This document shows, piece by piece, positions 1 through 7,966 of a stretch of 28,378 nucleotides of DNA. The notes below the pieces were generated by a model. It had not been told where the DNA came from. It did no database searches and worked only from the letters and a program-made list of their open reading frames with translations. The DNA lies in assembly GCA_900548465.1 (NCBI GenBank), contig URKY01000033.1:1-28378 (forward strand), in the 5' to 3' direction. The stretch comes from an uncultured Eubacterium sp. (GTDB lineage Bacteria; Bacillota; Clostridia; Lachnospirales; Lachnospiraceae). Every line of letters begins with the position of its first letter. Positions within the stretch are counted from its first letter, which is position 1. The position numbers and the translations under genes are program-made.

Positions 1-403
1 ATAATCTTTGGTTAGTGTTCGGATTATTAAGAGGTCCCTTGCTGGATATATACGGGCCTAATTTAATATAATGAAAGAAATCAAGTTTGATCTCTTCGGA
101 TAATTTATCTCGTCCAGAATACCAGCCAATTTTTAAATTAGGATAGTTATGATAAAGGTATTCGGCTAATTTATTTATATATGCCGGATTTGCATCACCG
201 CCCATAAATAATATAGCTGTTATTCCTTTATTTTTGCGTATCAATTGTTGAAGTGCTTCTTTTGTTAATGATTCTCCTATATCCTGTGACAGATAAGAAG
301 AGTGGCACCCGATGCAGGCGCATGGGCAACCACTTATATTTATTGCCAAAGTAATTTCATTAGGCAATTCTTGAAACACTATTTTTGTATCTACATATTT
401 CAT
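1..403 (-). CDS. nrdG: Anaerobic ribonucleotide reductase activating protein (partial, 3' end outside window)
   Basis: This is a radical-SAM activase that uses a 4Fe-4S cluster and S-adenosylmethionine to put the glycyl radical on NrdD. The frame is open from the ATG at 403 to the window edge, giving 134 visible residues. It starts MKYVDTKIVFQELPNEI and carries GCPCACIGCH, in which Cys26, Cys30 and Cys33 form the CX3CX2C cluster motif of the NrdG family. A glycine-rich FMGGDA stretch follows near residue 70, where radical-SAM proteins bind the methionine end of SAM. Its ATG overlaps the nrdD stop as ATGA, so the two are translationally coupled, as expected for a reductase and its activase. 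NrdG proteins are usually about 150-180 residues, so only the C-terminal tail is missing. Confidence 0.9.
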   Translation of the reverse strand, partial: MKYVDTKIVFQELPNEITLAINISGCPCACIGCHSSYLSQDIGESLTKEALQQLIRKNKGITAILFMGGDANPAYINKLAEYLYHNYPNLKIGWYSGRDKLSEEIKLDFFHYIKLGPYISSKGPLNNPNTNQRL

Positions 404-2601
404 ACCTGGGATTTACCATCACTATATATACGGTTTCTAGCCTCTTGTTGTCGATCACTTCCAAATGCTTTTGTTGGGCGTAAATATCCGATAACTCGTG
501 TATATTGAGTAATATTATGGCTACCACAACAAGGGCAAGTATCAATGGGTCTTTTTATGATTTTGCCACAATCTTCACATTTACTGTTTGGTATATTAAA
601 GGTAAAGTAATTGGTTCCATTGGCTATGGCAAAATCAATTAATTTCAGATACTGCTCTTTTGATAAATGATCTTCCAAATTAATGTGAGCTGCCGAGCCT
701 CCATCAGTGTACTGATAGGTTTGGTGCCCATGTAATATAAATTTATCTAGTATAGAAGTGTCATCATGGGCATTATAAAAATATGAGTTATATAAATTCT
801 CATCCTCTGGAACAACATATCCACCTTCTTTATCCCATTTATAATTCTTTCCTCCCAGTCCTTCTGCTGGCACAACTTCTGAATTAAACAAGAAAGGTCG
901 TTTTCTGTCATGGATAGAATGCAGTTTATTTTGTTCTTTAATAGTGCCCAAAATGAGTTGAAGGAACTCAATATATTCCGGGTTATTACTTACCTTCATT
1001 CCCAAGAATCTAGCGGCTTCATTCAACCCATTGATGCCTATGGTGCTATATAATTTACTGATATGAATATAACCGCCATTTGAAGCGGCAAACATTCCCT
1101 TGTCTTCAAGGTCGTATAGCATTGTCTTGAAAGCAATATGATACTTATAGACTCTTTCCAAAATCCTAGTTACATAGTTCTTTAAATCATTTTCAATTAC
1201 TGTTACACGTAAGGGATTACCTATAAGTTTCTTACCCTTAATTAAAGGTGTTCCATTTAATGTGTGGGTCAATGCCCAATCTTGAACGATTCTATTGATA
1301 TTCAAAGTAATCACATTACAACTACCTGTCATAACACCGGTCAAGCCAGAAGTGGGGCTAAAGGTATTTTCTGCCAATTCATTTCTAAGCCTACAGCATG
1401 ATGCAAGGCTGTCTGCACTATCGGAAATATAAGTAAAGAACGAGTGCCCTTCCGCATACATTTCGGCACAAAGTTGTTTGTAATTTAGGTCGATTATATC
1501 ATCGCCATTATGAACCATCGCAAAAGTTTCTACCGGAAAGGTTAATACTTGCTTTAAACGTATTTGATTAAACCATTTCATAAACATACGTTGCAATGTA
1601 TCAATAGCTATCCATTCAGGCTTACTTCCATCCGGATAACAAAATTCTCCAAAGAGCGATGTGAAATATGTATGGTCATAATAAGAAATATTTGTAAATG
1701 GGCTTTGATAGCTACGATTTCCGGCTGGTTGGTTAACGCCCCACACAAACTGTTTGAACGCTTTCAGGATATTATCACGTACTGTTCTTTTAATTAAGCA
1801 ATGTGGCGAGGAAGCCTCGCAGTCAAGTTTTTCATACCATTTATCTCCAAACTCTTTAACTACATAGTAATTTAGTGCAATGAAATATTCACCTACGGCT
1901 ACCGCTCCTTTACATTGGGAAGAAAGTAAGAATATCAAGTTGGTTATTTGCCCACTAAACGACTGTAAATCGTTAGGCTCTGAAGGGGTAACACCATCAA
2001 TATTGCCTACGCCTTCTGTTAGTAATGGATACAAACTAACCGCCATACAATATTGTTTTAATACTGGCGTAGATGCTTCATCATGTGTATAAATAATATG
2101 ATTATCAAGATCTGTTTCGTATTGCTTTGCTACTTCTGGAAAGAGAATGTTCAACTCATCTTTCATACGTTGGCGTTGGATTATCCGATTAGTAGTTTTA
2201 TAGACTTCACCTTCCAAGTTAGCTACATTTTTCATAGTTACATTAGCATTCCCATCGGTTTCTGATGAAGAAGCTGCATTGTCTGTTGATTGACTATATT
2301 GATTCATATAATCAATACGTTCTTTGACAAAACGCGTACTTTTACGTTGTTCACGATATAGGATAAAAGTCTTGGCTATATCATAATATCCAAATTGCAT
2401 TAATACGCGTTCTACGTAATCTTGGATGGTTTCTACAGATACGGGAACATTAGTGTAGGTAAGGCTAATTAATTTATCAACCGATTTTACAATTGCTGGG
2501 TCGTATTCAACTTGTTTGCTATCAAAGGCTTTTTTTATCGCATTTCCTATTTTTTCTAGGTCAAAATCTACAATTTGACCTGTTCTTTTTTGTACTTTCA
2601 T
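400..2601 (-). CDS. nrdD: Anaerobic (class III) ribonucleoside-triphosphate reductase
   Basis: It reduces ribonucleoside triphosphates to deoxynucleotides by glycyl-radical chemistry without oxygen, supplying dNTPs for phage replication. The 733 residues begin with an ATP-cone (about 1-95), the allosteric nucleotide-sensing domain. The barrel contains SCCRL near residue 400, where this family has its conserved active-site cysteine region. The C-terminus has a zinc site (Cys675, Cys678, Cys689, Cys692; an extra Cys691 makes the second pair CPCC), then RVIGYL with Gly705 as the predicted radical glycine. Length and domain order are normal for the family. Two bases separate the thyX stop from this ATG, and the stop overlaps nrdG, so thyX-nrdD-nrdG is a compact nucleotide-metabolism operon. 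An oxygen-sensitive enzyme suits a strictly anaerobic host. Confidence 0.95.
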   Translation of the reverse strand: MKVQKRTGQIVDFDLEKIGNAIKKAFDSKQVEYDPAIVKSVDKLISLTYTNVPVSVETIQDYVERVLMQFGYYDIAKTFILYREQRKSTRFVKERIDYMNQYSQSTDNAASSSETDGNANVTMKNVANLEGEVYKTTNRIIQRQRMKDELNILFPEVAKQYETDLDNHIIYTHDEASTPVLKQYCMAVSLYPLLTEGVGNIDGVTPSEPNDLQSFSGQITNLIFLLSSQCKGAVAVGEYFIALNYYVVKEFGDKWYEKLDCEASSPHCLIKRTVRDNILKAFKQFVWGVNQPAGNRSYQSPFTNISYYDHTYFTSLFGEFCYPDGSKPEWIAIDTLQRMFMKWFNQIRLKQVLTFPVETFAMVHNGDDIIDLNYKQLCAEMYAEGHSFFTYISDSADSLASCCRLRNELAENTFSPTSGLTGVMTGSCNVITLNINRIVQDWALTHTLNGTPLIKGKKLIGNPLRVTVIENDLKNYVTRILERVYKYHIAFKTMLYDLEDKGMFAASNGGYIHISKLYSTIGINGLNEAARFLGMKVSNNPEYIEFLQLILGTIKEQNKLHSIHDRKRPFLFNSEVVPAEGLGGKNYKWDKEGGYVVPEDENLYNSYFYNAHDDTSILDKFILHGHQTYQYTDGGSAAHINLEDHLSKEQYLKLIDFAIANGTNYFTFNIPNSKCEDCGKIIKRPIDTCPCCGSHNITQYTRVIGYLRPTKAFGSDRQQEARNRIYSDGKSQV

Positions 2602-2603
2602 AA

Positions 2604-3167
2604 TTATTCAGTCTTTCTATATTTTTCAACAGCTTCATGGAATTGATGAGTATTGGCATATCCGCAACATTTTAGCTCTGGACAAAAACCGCGATAAACA
2701 CATGTTGGCACACACTTACTAACAAGAACCGGATCTATCTTTTTTAGTTCTTGCAACATTGCTGTCCATGCTTCTCTAGTTTCTTTTGAAGCACAATTAC
2801 ATAAACGTACTCGTGAAATAGCCATTATTTCTTGTGCATTTGCAGTCATATCCATTTCATTTAATTCTCCTTGCAAATGTTCTCCTCTAGGAATTTGTGA
2901 ACCGGTACGATCCGGTCGTTGAGTATGAACAAACTTTTCACATCCTATATGATGACGAACGAAATGCACTGTTACCCATTGAGGTATTTGTTCCCATGTC
3001 CATTCATATTCTACCAAACGAATGGGAGAATGTTCTGCTAATAACATTTTTGCTTTCCATGAGTCTGAAGGTTCTTTTTTTAATGCTGACTTTCCTACGG
3101 TTCTGCGTGCTGCATTTAAAGCACGGCTCCAAGAAGTAACCGCATTTAGTCTAGTTACTTTAATCAT
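2604..3167 (-). CDS. thyX: Divergent flavin-dependent thymidylate synthase (ThyX/Thy1 family)
   Basis: ThyX makes dTMP from dUMP with FAD, NADPH and methylene-tetrahydrofolate. The 187 residues show a family-like LLAEHSPIRLVEYEW (about 42-56) followed by VRHHIGCEKFVHTQR (70-84), which occupies the place of the ThyX signature RHRxxSxNxxSxRY. The match is inexact: Cys76 stands where the motif has a serine, and the closing arginine is shifted by one residue. The C-terminal third is cysteine-rich (CVPTCVYRGFCPELKCCGY, 152-170), which is not typical of bacterial ThyX and may bind a metal. Its position directly upstream of nrdD supports a nucleotide-synthesis role. Family assignment is fairly secure; activity as a true thymidylate synthase is inference. 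Confidence 0.75.
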   Translation of the reverse strand: MIKVTRLNAVTSWSRALNAARRTVGKSALKKEPSDSWKAKMLLAEHSPIRLVEYEWTWEQIPQWVTVHFVRHHIGCEKFVHTQRPDRTGSQIPRGEHLQGELNEMDMTANAQEIMAISRVRLCNCASKETREAWTAMLQELKKIDPVLVSKCVPTCVYRGFCPELKCCGYANTHQFHEAVEKYRKTE

Positions 3168-3175
3168 ATTTTCCT

Positions 3176-3532
3176 CTATGTTAAACTTGAAATAATAGAT
3201 TCTACAGTCCGTATTAGACTGGATTCATCACTTGTGAATTTAAACCATTCTGTATGTCCGTTTTTGTAGAAAGGATGAGAAACCTTTAACTTAGCAAAAC
3301 TGTTGAGTATATAATACTCACAATAGCCACACTTCTCCCAAACTTTTATAATTTTAATTGTTCGTTGATCAGTGTGGCTATTATAATACAGCTTACTAAT
3401 ACGATTTTTTACATCCTCGCTTGTTGCTCCAATTTTATATAATCCAGTTGCTTCGCATTTTAATAGGTACAGTTTTTTAGGAGCTGGGGTAGGACATGGT
3501 AAAGGCTTGAAAAAGCGCGATACCTTGTGCAT
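3176..3532 (-). CDS. GIY-YIG-like (T5orf172/MUG113-type) domain protein
   Basis: A 118-residue protein. After a proline-rich leader (PLPCPTPAPKK) comes LYLLKCEATGLYKIGATSEDVKNRI, shared with the T5orf172 and MUG113 branch of the GIY-YIG superfamily: two short strands bearing LYLLK and GLYKIGAT, then a helix with the conserved arginine (NRI). A glutamate later in the sequence (TEWF, near residue 95) sits where related domains place a conserved Glu/Trp. Members are found in phages as DNA-binding or nuclease-like proteins, often of unknown role. It is the first gene after the intergenic promoter candidate and lies 8 bp upstream of thyX, so it is probably transcribed with the nucleotide genes. 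Whether it cuts DNA cannot be told from sequence. Confidence 0.65.
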   Translation of the reverse strand: MHKVSRFFKPLPCPTPAPKKLYLLKCEATGLYKIGATSEDVKNRISKLYYNSHTDQRTIKIIKVWEKCGYCEYYILNSFAKLKVSHPFYKNGHTEWFKFTSDESSLIRTVESIISSLT

Positions 3533-3659
3533 GAATTTACTGTGTTAAAAGTCAATATAAAAGATCGTGTGTATCAATTGTGATGCGAAATTACTAATTA
3601 TTTTCTTATTTACAAGATTATAGATATAAAAAAGTATCTAAATTGATTTATATAAATTA
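3533..3659. other. Intergenic boundary between structural and nucleotide-metabolism operons
   Basis: About 127 bp of very AT-rich DNA separate the small basic gene from the GIY-YIG-like gene. It holds most of the inverted-repeat terminator and the promoter candidate and no credible reading frame. It is the clearest transcriptional boundary in the left half of the window. Confidence 0.6.
3586..3616 (-). promoter_or_regulatory. Candidate Bacteroides-type promoter for the nucleotide-metabolism operon
   Basis: On the minus strand CTTG (3616-3613) is followed after 19 bp by TAATTTCG (3593-3586). Bacteroidetes housekeeping promoters have TTTG about 19-21 bp ahead of TAnnTTTG, so each box here differs from consensus by one base and the spacing fits. 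It lies downstream of the strong inverted repeat that closes the structural genes, and about 50 bp ahead of the GIY-YIG-like gene start. It is a pattern match made by eye in AT-rich DNA, where chance matches are common. Confidence 0.35.
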
Positions 3660-3677
3660 TCAAATTAGATACTTTTT
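3629..3677 (-). terminator. 19-bp near-perfect inverted repeat, probable terminator
   Basis: Arms 3629-3647 and 3659-3677 pair over 19 bp with a single mismatch around an 11-base loop. Read on the minus strand the hairpin ends in a run of Ts (stem plus next base), like an AT-rich intrinsic terminator. It overlaps the stop codon of the small gene ending at 3660 and lies before the promoter candidate of the next operon. The reverse orientation also ends in five Ts, so it could act in both directions, although no plus-strand gene is seen here. Confidence 0.6.
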
Positions 3678-4025
3678 AAATCTTATATGTATATAATATA
3701 ATTCCTTATTTGCGTTTGTATGAATACTATATGGAGGTCTTAAACCATACTTTTTATAATCCATTAAGCATCTCCAGAACTTAGCCTTTTTGAAGAATAT
3801 GTCATCTGAAGCATAACTTATTGCTTCAATCAGTTCCGGAGATGGTGCATGAATTTTTAGGAAGTCAGATACTTCCATTAATAGTTTATATTCTATAGGA
3901 ACTTCATGTTTCATCAGAAATCCGATCCGTGTCTGGTCGAAGTTTTTCAGACTGTGCCCCTTTGGTCTTCCGGGCTTTTTTTTGCGGCGTTTTGGTTTCT
4001 TTCTGCTGTTCGGAAACGTTTTCAT
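3660..4025 (-). CDS. C-terminal part of a basic small protein with a GRPKG motif, frame-disrupted
   Basis: The open frame gives 121 residues: a very basic start containing GRPKGHS (residues 19-25, resembling an AT-hook core) and a helical region with FWRCLMDYKKYGLRPP near residues 83-98. I recognise the general type as a small hypothetical protein of Bacteroides phages but know no function. The ATG at 4025 is doubtful, because its first residues are merely the alternative frame of the overlapping upstream frame (3904-4107). Removing one base from the A8 run at 3976-3983 would join both frames into a 148-residue protein in which a polar N-terminus leads into TPQKKPGRPKG. The gene ends inside the terminator hairpin. 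DNA binding is inference from the motif and charge. Confidence 0.6.
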   Translation of the reverse strand: MKTFPNSRKKPKRRKKKPGRPKGHSLKNFDQTRIGFLMKHEVPIEYKLLMEVSDFLKIHAPSPELIEAISYASDDIFFKKAKFWRCLMDYKKYGLRPPYSIHTNANKELYYIHIRFKKYLI

Positions 4026-4107
4026 TAGGTTTATTTTTTTGAGACGATGTTGACCGAGAATTTAAAAGTTGGCTCTCAATATCAACGCTAATATTAATAA
4101 TCTTCAT
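3904..4107 (-). CDS. N-terminal part of the same frame-disrupted small protein
   Basis: The ATG at 4107 lies three bases past the stop of the upstream tail-fibre gene, a typical spacing in this operon and the likely true start. The frame opens with MKIINISVDIESQLL and a polar linker rich in Ser, Asn, Gln and Lys. It reads through the A8 run at 3976-3983 and stops 67 residues in, while the sensible continuation (GRPKGHS and the helical domain) lies in the next frame. The last part, ARKTKGAQSEKLRPD, is probably out-of-frame sequence. The cause could be a real one-base insertion, a sequencing error in the homopolymer, or polymerase slippage that yields a fraction of full-length product. Confidence 0.5.
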   Translation of the reverse strand: MKIINISVDIESQLLNSRSTSSQKNKPNENVSEQQKETKTPQKKARKTKGAQSEKLRPDTDRISDET

Positions 4108-4110
4108 AAT

Positions 4111-5610
4111 TTAAATAATATATGTCATTAAAAATCCGATGTATTCTGAACATCCATTATTACAATAATCAACTACACAATTACGTTGTCCGCCTTGTAT
4201 TGTACAATGCCAATTTCCACGTCCTTTATTATGGGAATAACCTATTTTATATTTAGGAGGATCAATGGTGTTTGGTAATGTAAATATGGTACCACTGTGA
4301 TGGGTATGTAATTCTCCTTGAATGGACACTACTTTTCCAACTTGACGGACATACAGTTTTGTTGTAATACCACAGTTCTGAACATTGATTGCAATCCATC
4401 CACTATCTTTGGGATATTCTATAGTTCTAGCTATAACATCAATTCCACCAACGAATAGTTTTCCTGTTACATATACGTCATTGTTGAGAACCAAGTTTCC
4501 AATGTTATTTTTGATATATAAATCTTTGTTAGAGATATTGGAATACCCCATATAACCGATTTGTTCTGAATTTTTGTCTTCCCAATTTAAACAGGTTATC
4601 AATTGATTGTCTGTCTTAGGAAGAGAGGCATTCTTTAAACTTAGGAGCGAAGAATCCGCATGGGATATTTTTACTGGTCCATAAAAAATACTAGCTTTAG
4701 ATTTTCCTGTGATTTCTAGTATAACAGTATTTTTTCCATCGCCAATTTTGGTGTCCCGATAATAGGAATCTCCTTCATTGTACCCTAACATATTGATATT
4801 TATACTACCAGTATCAGCTGCAACGCCTGTATTATATATATGATTACTAGCTACAACAATATTTCCTGCCTTAATAGAATTTAAAGACATTGTGACTTTT
4901 AGCGTCATACCATTGGAGTCAAGCGAAGCCAATAAAGTATCTCCAATATAAAATTGAATAGCTCCGTCCTCTGTTATAGTTACTTTGTAAACAGGCTTTC
5001 CATTTAATTGGGATTGAATACTTAATGCTCCAGAGGCATTATAGGTGATGCTAGCTTTAGCTGTTCCTGATGTTAAATTAATCCCCTTTTGGGCTGTAAG
5101 GTCTTTATTTGCCGTTACTGTTCCATCAATAACAACATCCTTCTGTACAGTCTGAACTGAATTAGGGGAATCTATCATTAAAGCATATTTACCAAATAAC
5201 GCTTCTTTAAGTCGAAGTGCTGTACCATCTGATGTAATACTGATAAATTGGGGTGGTGCTTCAGTTAGTACATCATTGGCTATTGGTACACTGGATGATA
5301 CAGCACATCCGTATATATTCCGTCCATTTTTATCTCCGGAATCAGCATAAGACACACGTTCAACCGAGTTGTTCTCATACAAATACATAGGCCATTTAGA
5401 GACTCCAGATGTTCCTGCGCAATAACGTATTTTACCATTGATATAGACATATCCAGCACTAATACTTGTACCTGATACTTGACATCCGCTGATAATAAAG
5501 TTATCACACTCATCAAATATACTTGTAAAAGCTAATGCAAGATTCTGTAAATTCATAATATCATCAATGTAGGTGTAACGCCCACCTGTTTGTGAAGTAA
5601 ACTCTTTCAT
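4111..5610 (-). CDS. Tail fibre / receptor-binding-type structural protein
   Basis: 499 residues, rich in Asn, Ser, Thr and Gly with beta-type patterning. The N-terminus (about 1-125; GRYTYIDDIMNLQNLALAF, then AGYVYINGKIRY) resembles the baseplate-attachment part of Bacteroides phage tail proteins. The middle (about 150-400) has repeated short beta modules with alternating hydrophobic residues (KDVVIDGTVTANKDL, LYIKNNIGNLVLNNDVYVTG) of the trimeric-shaft kind. The last 100 residues form a separate module with clustered Cys and His (NCGITT, HTHHSG, NWHCTIQGGQRNC), a plausible receptor-binding tip. It starts directly after the I-like baseplate gene stop, matching the I-then-fibre order of contractile phages. 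The receptor cannot be inferred. Confidence 0.7.
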   Translation of the reverse strand: MKEFTSQTGGRYTYIDDIMNLQNLALAFTSIFDECDNFIISGCQVSGTSISAGYVYINGKIRYCAGTSGVSKWPMYLYENNSVERVSYADSGDKNGRNIYGCAVSSSVPIANDVLTEAPPQFISITSDGTALRLKEALFGKYALMIDSPNSVQTVQKDVVIDGTVTANKDLTAQKGINLTSGTAKASITYNASGALSIQSQLNGKPVYKVTITEDGAIQFYIGDTLLASLDSNGMTLKVTMSLNSIKAGNIVVASNHIYNTGVAADTGSININMLGYNEGDSYYRDTKIGDGKNTVILEITGKSKASIFYGPVKISHADSSLLSLKNASLPKTDNQLITCLNWEDKNSEQIGYMGYSNISNKDLYIKNNIGNLVLNNDVYVTGKLFVGGIDVIARTIEYPKDSGWIAINVQNCGITTKLYVRQVGKVVSIQGELHTHHSGTIFTLPNTIDPPKYKIGYSHNKGRGNWHCTIQGGQRNCVVDYCNNGCSEYIGFLMTYII

Positions 5611-6147
5611 TTAAGCGTATGTAACTTTAAATTTTTTTCCTGCAATACGATAACGATCTACATAATAAGTAATCATAGCTGTAAGTTCCTCTTGTGAGAT
5701 TGTCTTGGTATTAATAGCAGGACAACTTACTACAAAACTTACATCACTTGTTGGCATCTTTTCATCTTTCCAACGCAATGGAGTGGTTGGGTGTCCGCTA
5801 ACTTCGATTTCGCCTTCGTTATACAAAGGAAATTCGCATATATTTTTATTAGCATCTTCCCAATATATTGGTACTCCATTTATAGCACCATCTGAAATGA
5901 CAATATGTTCAGAGGTGTCTAAAAAATACTTCCTAAATTTATGATTTAAAAAATATTCCATCATAATAACCTGGGAGGTCATTGCTGCTTCTATTCGTTT
6001 TTCGTCAGCCCATTCTTTCCATTTTATATTCAAAGAGTTTAACGGTTGTAAAATGGCTTGAAGAAATAATATCAGTTTTCGTCCTCCAAGATAATGAGGA
6101 ACTAACTGATTTACTATACGGTCAGTATTAATACGATAACTTCTCAT
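5611..6147 (-). CDS. Baseplate protein in the gpI position
   Basis: 178 residues, mostly helical at the N-terminus (RIVNQLVPHYLGGRKLILFLQAILQPL) and mixed afterwards. I do not recognise a named domain with confidence. Its position between a J-like wedge protein (4-bp ATGA overlap at 6144-6147) and a tail fibre (stop adjoining the fibre ATG) matches gpI of P2-like phages, which links the wedge to the fibre. The role is therefore inferred from order rather than from sequence similarity I can demonstrate. Confidence 0.55.
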   Translation of the reverse strand: MRSYRINTDRIVNQLVPHYLGGRKLILFLQAILQPLNSLNIKWKEWADEKRIEAAMTSQVIMMEYFLNHKFRKYFLDTSEHIVISDGAINGVPIYWEDANKNICEFPLYNEGEIEVSGHPTTPLRWKDEKMPTSDVSFVVSCPAINTKTISQEELTAMITYYVDRYRIAGKKFKVTYA

Positions 6148-7031
6148 TCTGTTTCTAGTTTTATAACAATTGCCTCACGAAAGGTGGGAAGTTCACTTTC
6201 TGCATCTTGCTGTGTACTTTGTTTTGCATAACCGCTTGCTAAATAACACTTCCGCTCAATTTTGGTTAATGGTCCGAGTTCATTATTGTCATTGTATTGA
6301 GCGATAAATATTCCTTGTTCTACACTAGCTTCATGATCAATATGAACATCTGTAACATGCTCTACTTTTTGAATGGCATCTATAATTTTTTGTGAGTAGA
6401 CAAGAGAATCAAATTTCATATTTACAATAAAATCAATAAGTGCTGTATCAATATTATCATAAAGTTCCTCTTTCGTAATGGCTCCATCATAATACACGGT
6501 GAGTCTGGGAACAAGCACATCGCCTCTGCGACTAACTACATTACACTTAACACCTGCAAATTTAATCTGATTAAGATATGCACGTGCTGCAATTAGTTCC
6601 TCATCAGACAATTGGGACAAAGAACGACCTTCTCCGGAAGCAACTTTTAATATCAAAATATTATCTTTGAACTCTTCATTATAATACTCTTGATAAGATA
6701 CATGTGTAATCAATCTTTTTGTTGTATCTTCAGTTGCATAATGAAATGCTGTACCTTCATCATTGATAATTAGATCATCTCCATATTGCCATTTCAACAT
6801 GGCATTTGCGTAATATGCTGAAGTCCCATTAATTCGTTGGGTAAAGGTTTTAGCAATATCTGTGGTAAAAACGTCTAACAATGTTTCAAATGAGTAAATT
6901 GCAGCAGCTGTTACCCATGTGAAAGCATTGATTATTGACATCTTTGAGTCATTTGTTAGCTCTGTAAGTTCCAGATATTTGTTTCTGGTCTCCACGGCTT
7001 CATTGTATATTTCTGTTAATGTACGGCTCAT
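6144..7031 (-). CDS. Baseplate J-like wedge protein
   Basis: 295 residues. The N-terminal helical part (MSRTLTEIYNEAVETRNKYLEL, then repeated helices to about 80) and the alpha/beta body with GRSLSQLSDEELIAARAYLNQIKFAGVKCNVVS fit the J-like family, in which a late domain begins with a helix and a phrase on the direction of the variable gene-specific strand. TVYYDGAITKEELYDNIDTALIDFIVNMKFD is a strand-helix pattern typical of the C-terminal half of J-like proteins. It overlaps the next gene by ATGA and the previous LysM-type gene by 4 bp, so the baseplate genes are tightly coupled. J-like proteins build the wedges of contractile baseplates. Confidence 0.65.
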   Translation of the reverse strand: MSRTLTEIYNEAVETRNKYLELTELTNDSKMSIINAFTWVTAAAIYSFETLLDVFTTDIAKTFTQRINGTSAYYANAMLKWQYGDDLIINDEGTAFHYATEDTTKRLITHVSYQEYYNEEFKDNILILKVASGEGRSLSQLSDEELIAARAYLNQIKFAGVKCNVVSRRGDVLVPRLTVYYDGAITKEELYDNIDTALIDFIVNMKFDSLVYSQKIIDAIQKVEHVTDVHIDHEASVEQGIFIAQYNDNNELGPLTKIERKCYLASGYAKQSTQQDAESELPTFREAIVIKLETE

Positions 7032-7966
7032 GCTATGTCTGAATTTTCATATTGATAAATCGTTCCATTTATATCAAAGCTCCATGAACCCGCTTCATTC
7101 CATGCAGTTTCATGGGTAATCACGTATATCGCTTCCATACCAGTTGTAATAACATAATTGCCATTACTATCTTTAAGCGGCTCCTTATATGTTCCAGAGG
7201 GTTGTGTATCTAATATAACTTTACAATTCCTCCGTTGATTATTATGCTTTGCAATATAGATTAAATAGTCATTGATAACTGTGTCTTCTGTATAATCAAT
7301 ATTTCTTAACTCTAAATTAGATAAACTCATATCCTGAATGGGAGCAAGGCTGGATAAACTCATGTCAGCCAGTTTCACCAAATATGTACCTTTACATAAA
7401 AATAGTCCTTGTAGAGAGAGATTGTTCTTCTCCGAAATTATCTCGTCTACCACCAAGGGCATAGTTGGCATGATTAAGCCATTAATAGAAGACAATTCCC
7501 AGGTTTTTAAATTGAAATCACCATACAATTTAATTGATCTTTCATCGGTATAATTATCGAAAAAATGCACATATTTCTGTAGAGTGGGAGATAGCGTTAT
7601 AGTTTCCAGATCGCTATTATCTCCCCAATCAACAATAAGATTTCCGTCTCCGGCCATTTGTAATGCAATGGATGCTTCTTTGGGGGATATGTACACAACA
7701 CATCGTAATGAGGCTGTTGTACTTTTGTGATATACATGTCGTTCCCCGTTTGCCGGTACAATATGTTCTGATTGTAATGTATTTACAATGCTGTCATATA
7801 TAATAAATTCTTCATCCCAATATATTTCTTCATCTTCTTTTAATTGTGAGTGGAAGGATAAATCAGGATTGTTGATTAACAAATCGAATATACCTTCTAT
7901 AGAACCATGTGTGCTTACTGCAACATCAAATATGTTCTGATTTCGTTTTACTTTATACACCTGCAT
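7028..7966 (-). CDS. LysM-like baseplate protein
   Basis: 312 residues. The first 50 (MQVYKVKRNQNIFDVAVSTH, then IFDLLINNPDL) have the LysM pattern: a strand, a helix beginning DVA, and a second helix ending at NNPDL. LysM domains are common in baseplate connector proteins such as the gp53 and gpX types, where they bind other tail parts and sometimes peptidoglycan. A repeat-like central region follows with SLSSLAPIQDMSLSNLELRNI (about 205-225), similar to short leucine-rich strands, and a C-terminal WSFDINGTIYQYENSD. The start overlaps the upstream gene by 14 bp and the end overlaps the J-like gene by 4 bp. The domain call for the N-terminus is fairly firm; the rest is unassigned. Confidence 0.6.
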   Translation of the reverse strand: MQVYKVKRNQNIFDVAVSTHGSIEGIFDLLINNPDLSFHSQLKEDEEIYWDEEFIIYDSIVNTLQSEHIVPANGERHVYHKSTTASLRCVVYISPKEASIALQMAGDGNLIVDWGDNSDLETITLSPTLQKYVHFFDNYTDERSIKLYGDFNLKTWELSSINGLIMPTMPLVVDEIISEKNNLSLQGLFLCKGTYLVKLADMSLSSLAPIQDMSLSNLELRNIDYTEDTVINDYLIYIAKHNNQRRNCKVILDTQPSGTYKEPLKDSNGNYVITTGMEAIYVITHETAWNEAGSWSFDINGTIYQYENSDIA

